This document shows, piece after piece, positions 24,480 to 31,656 of a stretch of 31,656 nt of DNA; position 1 is the first letter of the stretch, and every line of letters starts with the position of its first letter. The notes below the pieces were generated by a model. The model did no database searches, had not been told where the DNA came from, and worked only from the letters and a program-made list of their open reading frames with translations. Source of the stretch: JAYOFM01 sp038117225. GTDB lineage: Bacteria > Pseudomonadota > Alphaproteobacteria > Rhodospirillales > Casp-alpha2. Position numbers and translations under genes: made by a program. Location of the stretch: assembly GCA_038117225.1 (NCBI GenBank), contig JAYOFM010000029.1, positions 1-31,656 of the forward strand, given 5' to 3'.

Positions 24480-24618
24480 CCATGTGTGAACCGTATCGTC
24501 TTCGTCTCCGGCGGAGTCATTTCGTTAACCCTACTGTGTTCTATTCACGGCGTGCCGCGTTGGTTGGCCGCACGTCCGTGTCCGCCCACCATTGCGTCCC
24601 TAACATCGGAGAAGAGTC
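24480..24618 (+). promoter_or_regulatory. ftsA-ftsZ spacer, probable site of an ftsZ promoter
   Basis: Unlike the tightly packed genes before it, ftsZ is preceded by 139 non-coding bases, suggesting its own promoter. A GTTAACCC element at about 24524-24531 resembles half of the CtrA site TTAA-N7-TTAA, but the second half is not present. I could not identify a convincing -35 and -10 pair. GGAGAAGAG directly before ATG 24619 is the ribosome binding site. Confidence 0.35.
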
Positions 24619-26427
24619 ATGAGCATCAAGCTGAGTGTTCCGGGTGACGGCATGTCGCCCGATCTGAAGCCCAGGATCACCGTCATCGGCGTCGGTGGCG
24701 CCGGCGGCAACGCGGTCAACAACATGATCGCCAAGGAACTGGACGGTGTAGATTTCCTCGTCGCCAACACCGATGCCCAGGCATTGTCTCAATCGCGCTC
24801 CGAGCGCCGAATCCAGCTTGGCACCGCCATTACCGAGGGCCTTGGTGCCGGGTCACGGCCCGACGTCGGTCGTGTGGCCGCTGAGGAATCACTGGCCGAA
24901 TTGATGGGTGAGTTGCAGGGCAGCCACATGGTTTTCATCGCCAGCGGCATGGGCGGTGGCACAGGCACGGGCGCCGCGCCGGTCATCGCGCGCGCCGCCA
25001 AGGAACACGGCATCCTCACTGTCGCCGTGGTCACCAAGCCATTCCAGTTCGAGGGCAGTCACCGCATGCGTCTGGCCGAGGCCGGCATTGAAGATCTGGA
25101 GCAGTACGTCGATACCCTGATCATCATTCCCAATCAGAATCTGTTCCGTATCGCCAACGAGAACACCACCTTCGCCGATGCCTTCGCGATGGCCGATGAA
25201 GTGCTGTATTCCGGCGTGCGCGGGGTCACCGACCTGATGGTCATGCCAGGCCTGATCAACCTCGATTTCGCCGACATCCGTAGCGTCATGAGCGAGATGG
25301 GCAAGGCGATGATGGGCACCGGTGAAGCCGCCGGCGAGCGCCGCGCCTTGGACGCCGCCGAAGCGGCGATCGCCAATCCGCTGTTGGATGATACCTCCAT
25401 GCGCGGCGCGCGCGGTGTGCTGATCAACATCACCGGTGGTTCCGACATCACGTTGTTCGAGGTCGACGAGGCGGCGAATCGTATCCGTGAAGAGGTCGAC
25501 CAGGACGCCTATATCATCATCGGCTCGGCGTTCGATGGCGCGCTCGATGGCACCATGCGGGTTTCCGTCGTTGCCACGGGTATCGATGCCGACGCCCAGT
25601 CCTTGCCCCGGCCAAGCATGCTGACGGTCGGCGACCGCGTAGCGCCGGCCCGCCTGGCGCCGAAGCCAACACCAGCACCGGCCACCGCCGCCGCGCCAGT
25701 TGTCGTCGAAACGGCGAAACCGGACGTCATTGCTGAACAGGTTGCTGAAAGCCCCGCAGTATCTGGGCCTCCTGTCGAGCCCGCCAAGGTCGAGCGGGTT
25801 GCCGAACCCGAAGTAACCGTGGAACCAGTCGTCGAAACCGATGAGCCGGCGCGTGAGGAGACCGCCATCGAGGCGGCACCGAAACCCGAAATCCAACCAA
25901 AGGCCCAGCCCTCGGCGGCGTCAGCCAAGGCGCCGGCGGGCACGCCCGCCATGGGAGCCGCGGACGCCTTCATTCCGCCGAAACCGGCTGATGTGGGCAG
26001 CACGGACGTGGCCAAGGAAGCCGATCCCTTTGCCGTCGCCGCGCTGACTAACGGCGCGGGCGAGGCGCCGGCCAAGGAAAAAGGTAAGGCGGCGAGCCTG
26101 TTTGAACGCGTGACCGGCACCGGTCGCGCGGCATTGGGGCGGCGTGATTCGGCGGTGGTCGGCGCTCCAGCCGTCGCGGAACCTGTCGTTACGCCCGCTC
26201 CAACTCCCGTGCAGTCGGTCGCACAGGCCGCCCCGGAAGCAATGCCCAAGGCTGACCTGCCGCCGCCACCGCCGCTCCCGGAACGGCCGGAACCGGTGGC
26301 GACGGCCGTCACCGAGGTCACACAGACCCAGCTCGGCGGGCTTGATCCGGCGGATCGGATCGAATCGGCGGACGACGAGGATGACCTGCTTGATATTCCG
26401 GCATTCCTGCGCCGTCAGGCGAATTAG
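24619..26427 (+). CDS. ftsZ: Cell division GTPase FtsZ
   Basis: A 602-residue tubulin homologue that assembles the Z ring. The GTPase core includes GVGGAGGNAVNNM (24-36), the tubulin signature GGGTGTGAAP (112-121) and the T7 loop NLDFADIRSVM (214-224) with catalytic Asp218. The core ends near residue 325. A linker of about 260 residues follows, rich in Ala, Pro, Val, Glu and Lys and presumably disordered. The conserved C-terminal peptide LLDIPAFLRRQAN ends the protein and binds FtsA and other partners. Long linkers are usual in alphaproteobacteria (E. coli FtsZ has only 383 residues). Confidence 0.97.
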   Translation: MSIKLSVPGDGMSPDLKPRITVIGVGGAGGNAVNNMIAKELDGVDFLVANTDAQALSQSRSERRIQLGTAITEGLGAGSRPDVGRVAAEESLAELMGELQGSHMVFIASGMGGGTGTGAAPVIARAAKEHGILTVAVVTKPFQFEGSHRMRLAEAGIEDLEQYVDTLIIIPNQNLFRIANENTTFADAFAMADEVLYSGVRGVTDLMVMPGLINLDFADIRSVMSEMGKAMMGTGEAAGERRALDAAEAAIANPLLDDTSMRGARGVLINITGGSDITLFEVDEAANRIREEVDQDAYIIIGSAFDGALDGTMRVSVVATGIDADAQSLPRPSMLTVGDRVAPARLAPKPTPAPATAAAPVVVETAKPDVIAEQVAESPAVSGPPVEPAKVERVAEPEVTVEPVVETDEPAREETAIEAAPKPEIQPKAQPSAASAKAPAGTPAMGAADAFIPPKPADVGSTDVAKEADPFAVAALTNGAGEAPAKEKGKAASLFERVTGTGRAALGRRDSAVVGAPAVAEPVVTPAPTPVQSVAQAAPEAMPKADLPPPPPLPERPEPVATAVTEVTQTQLGGLDPADRIESADDEDDLLDIPAFLRRQAN

Positions 26428-26459
26428 GCCGGCAATCGAATGGTGTCGCTAAGTAACTG

Positions 26460-26499
26460 AAAAAAAGCAAAAAATCAGTAACATTTGGAAACAAATGTT
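26460..26499 (-). terminator. Candidate minus-strand intrinsic terminator after ftsZ
   Basis: AACATTTG (26480-26487), loop GAAA and CAAATGTT (26492-26499) form a perfect 8-bp stem. On the minus strand the hairpin is followed by a T-rich tract, because the plus strand has A-runs at 26460-26466 and 26469-26474. Read on the plus strand there is no T-run, so it should not stop ftsZ transcripts. The AT-rich stem is weak. Confidence 0.4.
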
Positions 26500-26535
26500 G
26501 ATTTGAGCGGGCAGGGGGCAGTTGTTAAAGACTGT

Positions 26536-26596
26536 AGTGCCGGTGGCGTGCGGACGCGTTACGCCTGCAAGCAACCGGCACTGCCCAATTCGGGCA
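26536..26596 (+). other. Structured element upstream of lpxC
   Basis: AGTGCCGGT (26536-26544) pairs perfectly with ACCGGCACT (26574-26582), and directly inside it GGCGT (26545-26549) pairs with ACGCC (26561-26565). This gives a 14-bp stem with an 8-base bulge on the right side. TGCCC (26582-26586) and GGGCA (26592-26596) can form a further 5-bp hairpin that shares one base with the first. No T-run follows. It could be a regulatory leader, a processing site or a protein site. No known riboswitch core is recognised. Confidence 0.5.
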
Positions 26597-26658
26597 TGTG
26601 ATAAACCTGCCGTCTTAAACGGGCGTGCCCAAGAATAACAAGGCGAGGATGCCAAAAC

Positions 26659-27648
26659 ATGCGGGTTAATGCGATCAGCGAGAGCGAATGCCAAGCCGAT
26701 GAGCAGGAGATCGCTCGTCCGCTCCGGCAGCGTACGTTGAAAGCAGCTGTTTCGTGTTCCGGGATCGGATTGCACAGTGGCGCGGCCATCGCCATGACGA
26801 TGATTCCCGCGGTGGCGGATACCGGCATTCAATTCCATCGCGTGGATATCGACGGCGGGGCCGTTATCCCCGCCCGTTGGGATCATGTGGTCGATACCCG
26901 GATGTGCACGACCGTCGGCAATGCAGACGGTGTGGTGGTGGCGACGATCGAACACCTGATGGCGGCGCTTGCCGGATGCGGTATCGACAACGCCATCATC
27001 GAACTCGACGGGCCGGAAGTGCCCGTGATGGATGGTAGCTCGGCGCCGTTCGTTGCCTTGATCAAGGAAGCCGGCGTCGTTGATCAGGCGAAGGCGCGCC
27101 GCGTTGTTCGCGTACTCAAGGACGTCACCGTCGAGGACAAGGGGGTCACCGTGACTTTGTCGCCGGGCGAATGCCTGTCCTTCGACTTCGAGATCGATTT
27201 TGCCGAAACCGCCGTATCGCGCCAACAAATCAGCCTCAATGTGGTCAACGGCAGCTTCTGCCGTGATCTTGCCGGTGCGCGGACGTTCGGTTTCCTGCAC
27301 GAGGTCGAGCAGCTTCGCGCCGCCGGTCTCGCCAAGGGCGGTTCGTTGGATAACGCCGTGGTTGTTTCCGGCGACCGCATCCTCAACGAAGGCGGCTTGC
27401 GCTTTGACGATGAGTTCGTCCGTCATAAGGTGCTCGACGCGATTGGTGATCTTTATCTTGCCGGCGCGCCGGTCATCGGCAGCTTCCGTGGTGTTTGCTC
27501 CGGTCACGCCTTGAATAACCGAGCTCTGCACGCCCTGTTCGCCGATCCCGATGCCTGGTGCTGGGACACGGTGGAAGGCGACGAGGCCAAGATGGCCATC
27601 GACGGCGGCCTGGTCGGCCAATTGGAAGTGACCGCCGCCCTGGTCTGA
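26659..27648 (+). CDS. lpxC: UDP-3-O-acyl-N-acetylglucosamine deacetylase LpxC
   Basis: A 329-residue zinc deacetylase catalysing the committed step of lipid A synthesis. After about 23 non-conserved residues the protein begins RQRTLKAAVSCSGIGLHSG. Zinc ligands are His99 (TIEHLMAAL), His256 and Asp260 (RHKVLDAIGDL), and the general acid is His283 (SGHALNN). ELDGPEVPVMDGSS and NGSFCRDLAGARTFGF are further family blocks. ATG 26659 follows GCGAGGA at 9 bases. It is separated from ftsZ by 231 bases holding several hairpins, which suggests separate control of outer membrane lipid synthesis. Confidence 0.96.
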   Translation: MRVNAISESECQADEQEIARPLRQRTLKAAVSCSGIGLHSGAAIAMTMIPAVADTGIQFHRVDIDGGAVIPARWDHVVDTRMCTTVGNADGVVVATIEHLMAALAGCGIDNAIIELDGPEVPVMDGSSAPFVALIKEAGVVDQAKARRVVRVLKDVTVEDKGVTVTLSPGECLSFDFEIDFAETAVSRQQISLNVVNGSFCRDLAGARTFGFLHEVEQLRAAGLAKGGSLDNAVVVSGDRILNEGGLRFDDEFVRHKVLDAIGDLYLAGAPVIGSFRGVCSGHALNNRALHALFADPDAWCWDTVEGDEAKMAIDGGLVGQLEVTAALV

Positions 27649-27731
27649 GTTACTCGAGCACGGGCAAGTATTCTCCAAAATTCGGTTACACGTCTCGCCG
27701 CCTATTCTTTTGCGCGTCCGGCTACTCGGGC

Positions 27732-27762
27732 TTGCGACGGGGGCGGGTGGACGTGGTATATT
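27732..27762 (+). promoter_or_regulatory. Possible bamD promoter
   Basis: TATATT (27757-27762, five of six consensus bases) lies 68 bases before the bamD ATG. TTGCGA (27732-27737) is 19 bases upstream, longer than ideal. The 181 bases between lpxC and bamD hold no gene that I can support. Confidence 0.35.
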
Positions 27763-27829
27763 CGGCTTGGTTGGCCGCCTGCCAAGCGGCACCGAGTTGC
27801 CGATCAATCGCCGAGGGATCGACCCGCCC

Positions 27830-28657
27830 ATGCGCTTGTGCCTGACACCGCGACCCGCCCGCCGATCGTCGATTGCCGTCGCCGCGATACTGGCGAGCGG
27901 CCTGCTGATGACGGCATGTACAGTGGTCGAAGAGCCGGAATACGTGGAACGCCCGGTGGCCGAGCTCTACAACGAGGCCATGGATCTGCTGCAGGGGAGC
28001 CAATATTCGCTCGCCACACAGCGTTTCGACGAGGTCGAGCGCCAGCATCCGTATTCGGTCTGGGCGACCAAGGCCCAGTTGATGGCAGCCTACAGTTATT
28101 ATCAGTCGAACCGCTATGATGATTCGATTATCGCGCTGGATCGATTCATCCAACTGCATCCGTCAAACCGGGACATCGCCTACGCCTACTATCTCAAGGG
28201 ATTGAGTTACTACGAACAGATTTCCGACGTGTCGCGTGACCAAAAAATGACGGAGTTGGCCCTGCAATCGTTGAACGAAGTCGTCACCCGATTCCCGAGT
28301 TCCAAGTTTGCTCGCGATTCCAAGTTGAAGATTGATCTGACCTACGATCACCTGGCCGGCAAGGAAATGGAAATCGGCCGCTATTATCAACGGAAAGGGC
28401 ACTATCTTTCCGCCATCAACCGGTTCAAGAACGTGGTCGATAATTACCAAACGACGACCCATGTTCCAGAGGCGCTGCACCGCCTTGCGGAGAGTTACAC
28501 CGCGCTTGGTATTCTCGACGAGGCGCGCAAGGTGGCGGCGGTGCTGGGGCATAACTTCCCGGGCAGCGAATGGTATACCGACTCGTTCGGCATGATCGAG
28601 GGCAAGCCCGCCGGCGGCGACACCGCGACGGGCGACGCCTGGTATAAGTTCTGGTAA
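27830..28657 (+). CDS. bamD: Outer membrane assembly lipoprotein BamD (ComL)
   Basis: A 275-residue lipoprotein of the BAM complex, which inserts beta-barrel proteins in the outer membrane. The signal peptide has a basic start, a hydrophobic core and the lipobox LLMTAC with Cys30 as the lipidated residue. The mature part consists of TPR-like repeats: ELYNEAMDLLQGSQYSLA, FDEVERQHPYSVWATKAQL, SNRYDDSIIALDRFIQLHP, YYLKGLSYYEQI, YYQRKGHYLSAINRFKNVV and PEALHRLAESYTALG, the usual set of BamD. ATG 27830 follows GAGGGA and gives a proper signal peptide; an upstream extension of this frame by 40 codons lacks support. The gene precedes recN, a common order in alphaproteobacteria. Confidence 0.95.
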   Translation: MRLCLTPRPARRSSIAVAAILASGLLMTACTVVEEPEYVERPVAELYNEAMDLLQGSQYSLATQRFDEVERQHPYSVWATKAQLMAAYSYYQSNRYDDSIIALDRFIQLHPSNRDIAYAYYLKGLSYYEQISDVSRDQKMTELALQSLNEVVTRFPSSKFARDSKLKIDLTYDHLAGKEMEIGRYYQRKGHYLSAINRFKNVVDNYQTTTHVPEALHRLAESYTALGILDEARKVAAVLGHNFPGSEWYTDSFGMIEGKPAGGDTATGDAWYKFW

Positions 28658-28680
28658 CGGTGACGCGACAGGCGCGCACC

Positions 28681-30360
28681 ATGCTGGCGACCCTTTCCAT
28701 CAGAGACGTGGTGCTGATTGAGCATCTGGATATCGATTTCCAGGCGGGTCTCTGCGTCCTTACGGGAGAAACCGGGGCCGGCAAGTCGATCCTGCTGGAT
28801 GCCTTGGGATTGGCGCTCGGGTTCAGGGCCGAGGCACGATTGGTCCGCGATGGTGCCGAGCAGTCGGTGGCGACCGCCCTGTTTATTGTCGCCGACGGAC
28901 ATCCATCCCGCATTATGCTGCATGAACAGGGCCTCGAAATCGATCCTGGCGATGATCTGATATTGCGTCGGGTGCTTGGTACCGACGGCCGCTCCCGGGC
29001 GTTCGTCAATGATCAAGCAGTAAGCGTCGGCCTATTGCGCCGGGTCGGCGAGAGCCTGGTCGAGGTGCATGGCCAGTTCGATAACCAGCGCCTCATGAGC
29101 CCATCCGCGCATCGCACGATTCTCGATGCCTTTGGGGGCCTCGCGGCTGACGTCGCGGGGACAGCGGCGGCATACGAGGAATGGCGTGACCTGGCCGCCG
29201 CGCGGTCCGCCGCCGCCGAGGCTTTCGCCGCCGCCCAGCGGGACGAGGAAGATTTGCGTCACGCGGTCGCGGAACTGGAAGCTCTGGCCCCCGAGCACGG
29301 CGAGGAAGCTGCGCTGGCCGAGCGCCGCCAAACGCTCATGCACGGCGAGAAACTGATAGAGGCGATGAACGAGGCGGAACGCCAGTTGGATGGCGATACA
29401 GGAGCCGAACCGAGCTTGCAGGGCGCCTTGGCGGCGCTTGGGCGGGTGCGCGATCTTTCTGGCGGGCTGTTGACTGACGCCGCATCGGCGCTGCAACGCG
29501 CCCTCGCCGAAACCCAGGAAGCCTCGGCGGCGCTGGCCCATGCGTCGGCGGGACTGGATCTCGATCCGGCGACTCTGGAATTGGCCGAGGAGCGTCTGTT
29601 CGCCCTGCGCGCCGCCGCCCGTAAGCACGGTGCTGAGGTCGATGCCCTGCCGCGCGTCCTGGCCCATCTGAGTGAACGATTGAGCGATGTCGAGGACGGC
29701 GGTGCCAATCTGGCGCGGCTTGAGGAGGCCGAGGCCAAGGCGCGTGCCGGTTATGTATCCGCGGCCGCGGCGCTTTCCCAGGCGCGCCGTACTGCCATGA
29801 CGCGGTTGGATGCAGGTGTCGCCACCGAATTGGCGCCGCTCAAGCTTGGTGGCGCGACGTTCACCACCAGCCTGGAGACCATCGACGAAGCCGACTGGGG
29901 CGCCGCCGGCATGGATCGGGTGATGTTCCAGGTATCAACCAATCCCGGGGCGCCGCCGGGCCCGCTGACACGCATTGCATCCGGTGGTGAGCTCGCACGC
30001 TTCATGTTGGCGTTGAAGGTCGTGCTTGCTGAAGCCGATCCGGTGCCGACGCTGATTTTTGACGAGGTCGATGCCGGCATTGGCGGTGCCGTCGCCGATG
30101 CGGTCGGTGAGCGCTTGGCCGCTCTAGGGACGGCTGTACAGGTTATTGTCGTCACCCATTCACCGCAGGTCGCCGCCCGTGGCGGTCACCACTGGCGGGT
30201 TTCCAAGCAAGGCGATGCCGACGGCACGGCGACGGGGGTCGAGGCCCTGGCGTTGGAAGAACGGGCCGAGGAGATTGCCCGCATGCTGGCCGGTGCCAAG
30301 GTCACCGACGAGGCCCGCGCCGCGGCTCACGCGCTGCTCGCTGGGGGCGCACATGCATGA
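28681..30360 (+). CDS. recN: DNA repair protein RecN
   Basis: A 559-residue SMC-like ATPase acting in double-strand break repair. The N-terminus MLATLSIRDVVLIEHLDIDF and Walker A GETGAGKS (29-36) match the family start, so ATG 28681 is preferred over GTG 28660. A central region of about 300 residues is rich in Ala, Glu, Arg and Leu and predicts coiled coils. The C-terminal ATPase half has RIASGGELARFMLALK (signature) and LIFDEVDAGIGG (Walker B). No LexA box is obvious in the 23 bases after bamD, so it is probably read through from upstream. The stop overlaps the ligA start by 8 bases. Confidence 0.95.
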   Translation: MLATLSIRDVVLIEHLDIDFQAGLCVLTGETGAGKSILLDALGLALGFRAEARLVRDGAEQSVATALFIVADGHPSRIMLHEQGLEIDPGDDLILRRVLGTDGRSRAFVNDQAVSVGLLRRVGESLVEVHGQFDNQRLMSPSAHRTILDAFGGLAADVAGTAAAYEEWRDLAAARSAAAEAFAAAQRDEEDLRHAVAELEALAPEHGEEAALAERRQTLMHGEKLIEAMNEAERQLDGDTGAEPSLQGALAALGRVRDLSGGLLTDAASALQRALAETQEASAALAHASAGLDLDPATLELAEERLFALRAAARKHGAEVDALPRVLAHLSERLSDVEDGGANLARLEEAEAKARAGYVSAAAALSQARRTAMTRLDAGVATELAPLKLGGATFTTSLETIDEADWGAAGMDRVMFQVSTNPGAPPGPLTRIASGGELARFMLALKVVLAEADPVPTLIFDEVDAGIGGAVADAVGERLAALGTAVQVIVVTHSPQVAARGGHHWRVSKQGDADGTATGVEALALEERAEEIARMLAGAKVTDEARAAAHALLAGGAHA

Positions 30361-31656
30361 TGATCTCAGGGCGACGCCGGTCGAGGATCTGACGCCGCTC
30401 GACGCCGCCGTCGAACTAGCGGCGCTGGCCAAGGACATTGCCGAGCATGACCGCCGCTATTACCAAGACGATGCCCCCGCCGTCAGCGATGCCGACTACG
30501 ACGCGTTGCGCCACCGCAATCAGGTTATCGAGGAAAGATTTCCCGAGCTAATCCGCGCGGACAGCCCGTCGAACCGGGTCGGCGCGGCACCGGCGCAGGG
30601 ATTTTCCAAGATACTACATGCACGGCCGATGCTGTCCCTCGCCAATGCCTTCAACGCCGAAGACGTCACGGAATTCCTGCAGCGCATTCGCCGTTTCCTC
30701 TCTCTCGCCGACGACGAACCCGTTGTGGTCGTCGCCGAGACCAAGATTGACGGCCTTTCCGTCAGCCTACGCTATGTCGAGGGTGAACTGGTGAGTGGCG
30801 CGACCCGTGGTGACGGCGAGACCGGCGAGGACATCACCCGCAACCTGAAGACCATTGCCGAGATCCCGCAAACCATTGTCGGCGCGCCGGCGGTATTGGA
30901 GGTGCGTGGTGAAATCTTCATGAGCAAGGAGGATTTCGCGGCGCTTAACGCGGCGCAGGAGGCGGCTGGTGAGAAGGTGTTCGCCAATCCACGCAATGCC
31001 GCCGCCGGCAGCTTGCGTCAATTGGATGCGTCGATCACCGCGCGGCGCCCGTTGTCGCTGTTCGCCTATGCCACGGGCGAGGTCAGCGAGGAATTCGCCG
31101 ACAGCCAGTGGGGCCTGCTGGACGCGCTCGCCGGTTGGGGGTTTCCGGTCAATCCGGAGCGCCGGCGTTGCGCTGATGTGATTGAAATTCTCGAAAACTA
31201 CGATCGCATCGAAGCCTTGCGAGCCGACCTGCCGTACGACATCGACGGCATGGTCTACAAGGTCGATCGCATGGATTGGCAGCGCCGCCTCGGCCAGGTC
31301 AGTCGAGCGCCCCGGTGGGCGATCGCGCACAAATTTGCCGCCGAGAAAGCGCAGACGGTGCTTGAAAAGATCACCATTCAGGTCGGACGCACCGGCACCT
31401 TGACCCCCGTCGCCAATTTGCGACCGGTCACGGTCGGCGGCGTGGTGGTGTCACGGGCGACGCTGCACAACGAGGATGAGGTCGCGCGCAAGGACGTGCG
31501 CGAGGGCGATACGGTGATCATCCAGCGAGCCGGTGACGTCATCCCGCAGGTTGTCTCTGTCATCGTGGAGAAAAGGCCCCGTGAAAGCCAGGCGTTCCAT
31601 ATGCCGGAGGTCTGTCCCGAATGCGGTAGTTCCGCGGTGCGTGAGGAAGGGGAGGT
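30353..31656 (+). CDS. ligA: NAD-dependent DNA ligase LigA, 5' part
   Basis: The first 434 codons of LigA, cut by the right edge. The NAD-binding Ia domain has RYYQDDAPAVSDADYDAL (35-52). The adenylation domain has the KxDG nucleophile Lys131 in ETKIDGLS, TRGDGETGEDIT, EVRGEIFM, FANPRNAAAGSLRQLD, YDIDGMVYKVD and WAIAHKFAAEK. The OB fold has ITIQVGRTGTLTPVA and GDTVIIQRAGDVIP. The window ends inside the zinc finger (VCPECGS). The helix-hairpin-helix and BRCT domains must lie outside. The residue before KIDG is Thr where many species have Pro, a minor variation. ATG 30353 overlaps the recN stop, so translation is probably coupled. Confidence 0.95.
   Translation, partial: MHDDLRATPVEDLTPLDAAVELAALAKDIAEHDRRYYQDDAPAVSDADYDALRHRNQVIEERFPELIRADSPSNRVGAAPAQGFSKILHARPMLSLANAFNAEDVTEFLQRIRRFLSLADDEPVVVVAETKIDGLSVSLRYVEGELVSGATRGDGETGEDITRNLKTIAEIPQTIVGAPAVLEVRGEIFMSKEDFAALNAAQEAAGEKVFANPRNAAAGSLRQLDASITARRPLSLFAYATGEVSEEFADSQWGLLDALAGWGFPVNPERRRCADVIEILENYDRIEALRADLPYDIDGMVYKVDRMDWQRRLGQVSRAPRWAIAHKFAAEKAQTVLEKITIQVGRTGTLTPVANLRPVTVGGVVVSRATLHNEDEVARKDVREGDTVIIQRAGDVIPQVVSVIVEKRPRESQAFHMPEVCPECGSSAVREEGE

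Noticed and set aside
24889..25896. 335-codon minus-strand frame inside ftsZ
   Set aside because: It is a mirror of the conserved FtsZ core, with low-complexity Gly/Asp/His composition.
26449..27831. 460-codon minus-strand frame across lpxC
   Set aside because: LpxC on the plus strand is complete with its zinc ligands; the antisense frame also covers non-coding hairpins and has no family motif.

Overview
The window is a high-GC chromosomal segment from an alphaproteobacterium, most likely a Rhodospirillales-type lineage. It carries the complete division and cell wall (dcw) cluster with its usual alphaproteobacterial downstream genes (lpxC, bamD, recN, ligA). The lineage call is inference. 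It rests on gene order, the class A RNase P RNA, the meso-diaminopimelate type MurE, and an FtsZ with a very long linker ending in the DIPAFLRRQ-type tail. A run of 10 N at 8651-8660 shows a draft or metagenome-derived assembly.

Layout. Positions 1-388 hold the 3' end of an unrecognised plus-strand gene. From 2965 down to 412 the minus strand carries a probable three-gene membrane set: a DUF898/YjgN-type membrane protein, an M48 metallopeptidase with a membrane anchor, and a 43-residue single-pass membrane microprotein with a strong Shine-Dalgarno sequence. From 3414 the plus strand carries a DUF3750 protein, a DjlA-type TerB/DnaJ co-chaperone, an AmpD-type amidase and a PuuE-type polysaccharide deacetylase. 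Then come the RNase P RNA gene rnpB (about 6634-7060) and a 363-base leader before mraZ. The leader contains two hairpins, a perfect 10-bp-periodic array of five MraZ boxes and a third hairpin.

From 7424 to 26427 the dcw genes run in one direction: mraZ, rsmH, ftsL, ftsI, murE, murF, mraY, murD, ftsW, murG, murC, murB, ddlB, ftsQ, ftsA, ftsZ. Most joints are 4-base ATGA overlaps or gaps under 10 bases, so this is probably one translationally coupled transcript up to ftsQ or ftsA. Together the genes make the UDP-MurNAc-pentapeptide (murB, C, D, E, F, ddlB), move it to lipid II (mraY, murG), polymerise and crosslink it at the septum (ftsW, ftsI), and build the divisome (ftsL, Q, A, Z). After a 231-base spacer with several hairpins comes lpxC (lipid A synthesis), then bamD (outer membrane protein assembly), recN (DNA repair) and the 5' part of ligA, which runs off the right edge.

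The most important point for a user is that rsmH only looks broken. The 173 bases on the left of the N run (8478-8650) and the 173 bases on its right (8661-8833) are noisy versions of the same stretch, aligned without gaps. Two overlapping contig ends were therefore joined end to end. Removing 183 bases (173 plus 10 N) restores one frame of 324 residues. I found no mobile element, CRISPR array, tRNA, phage gene or defence system. The unusual signals are regulatory and structural, apart from the microprotein.
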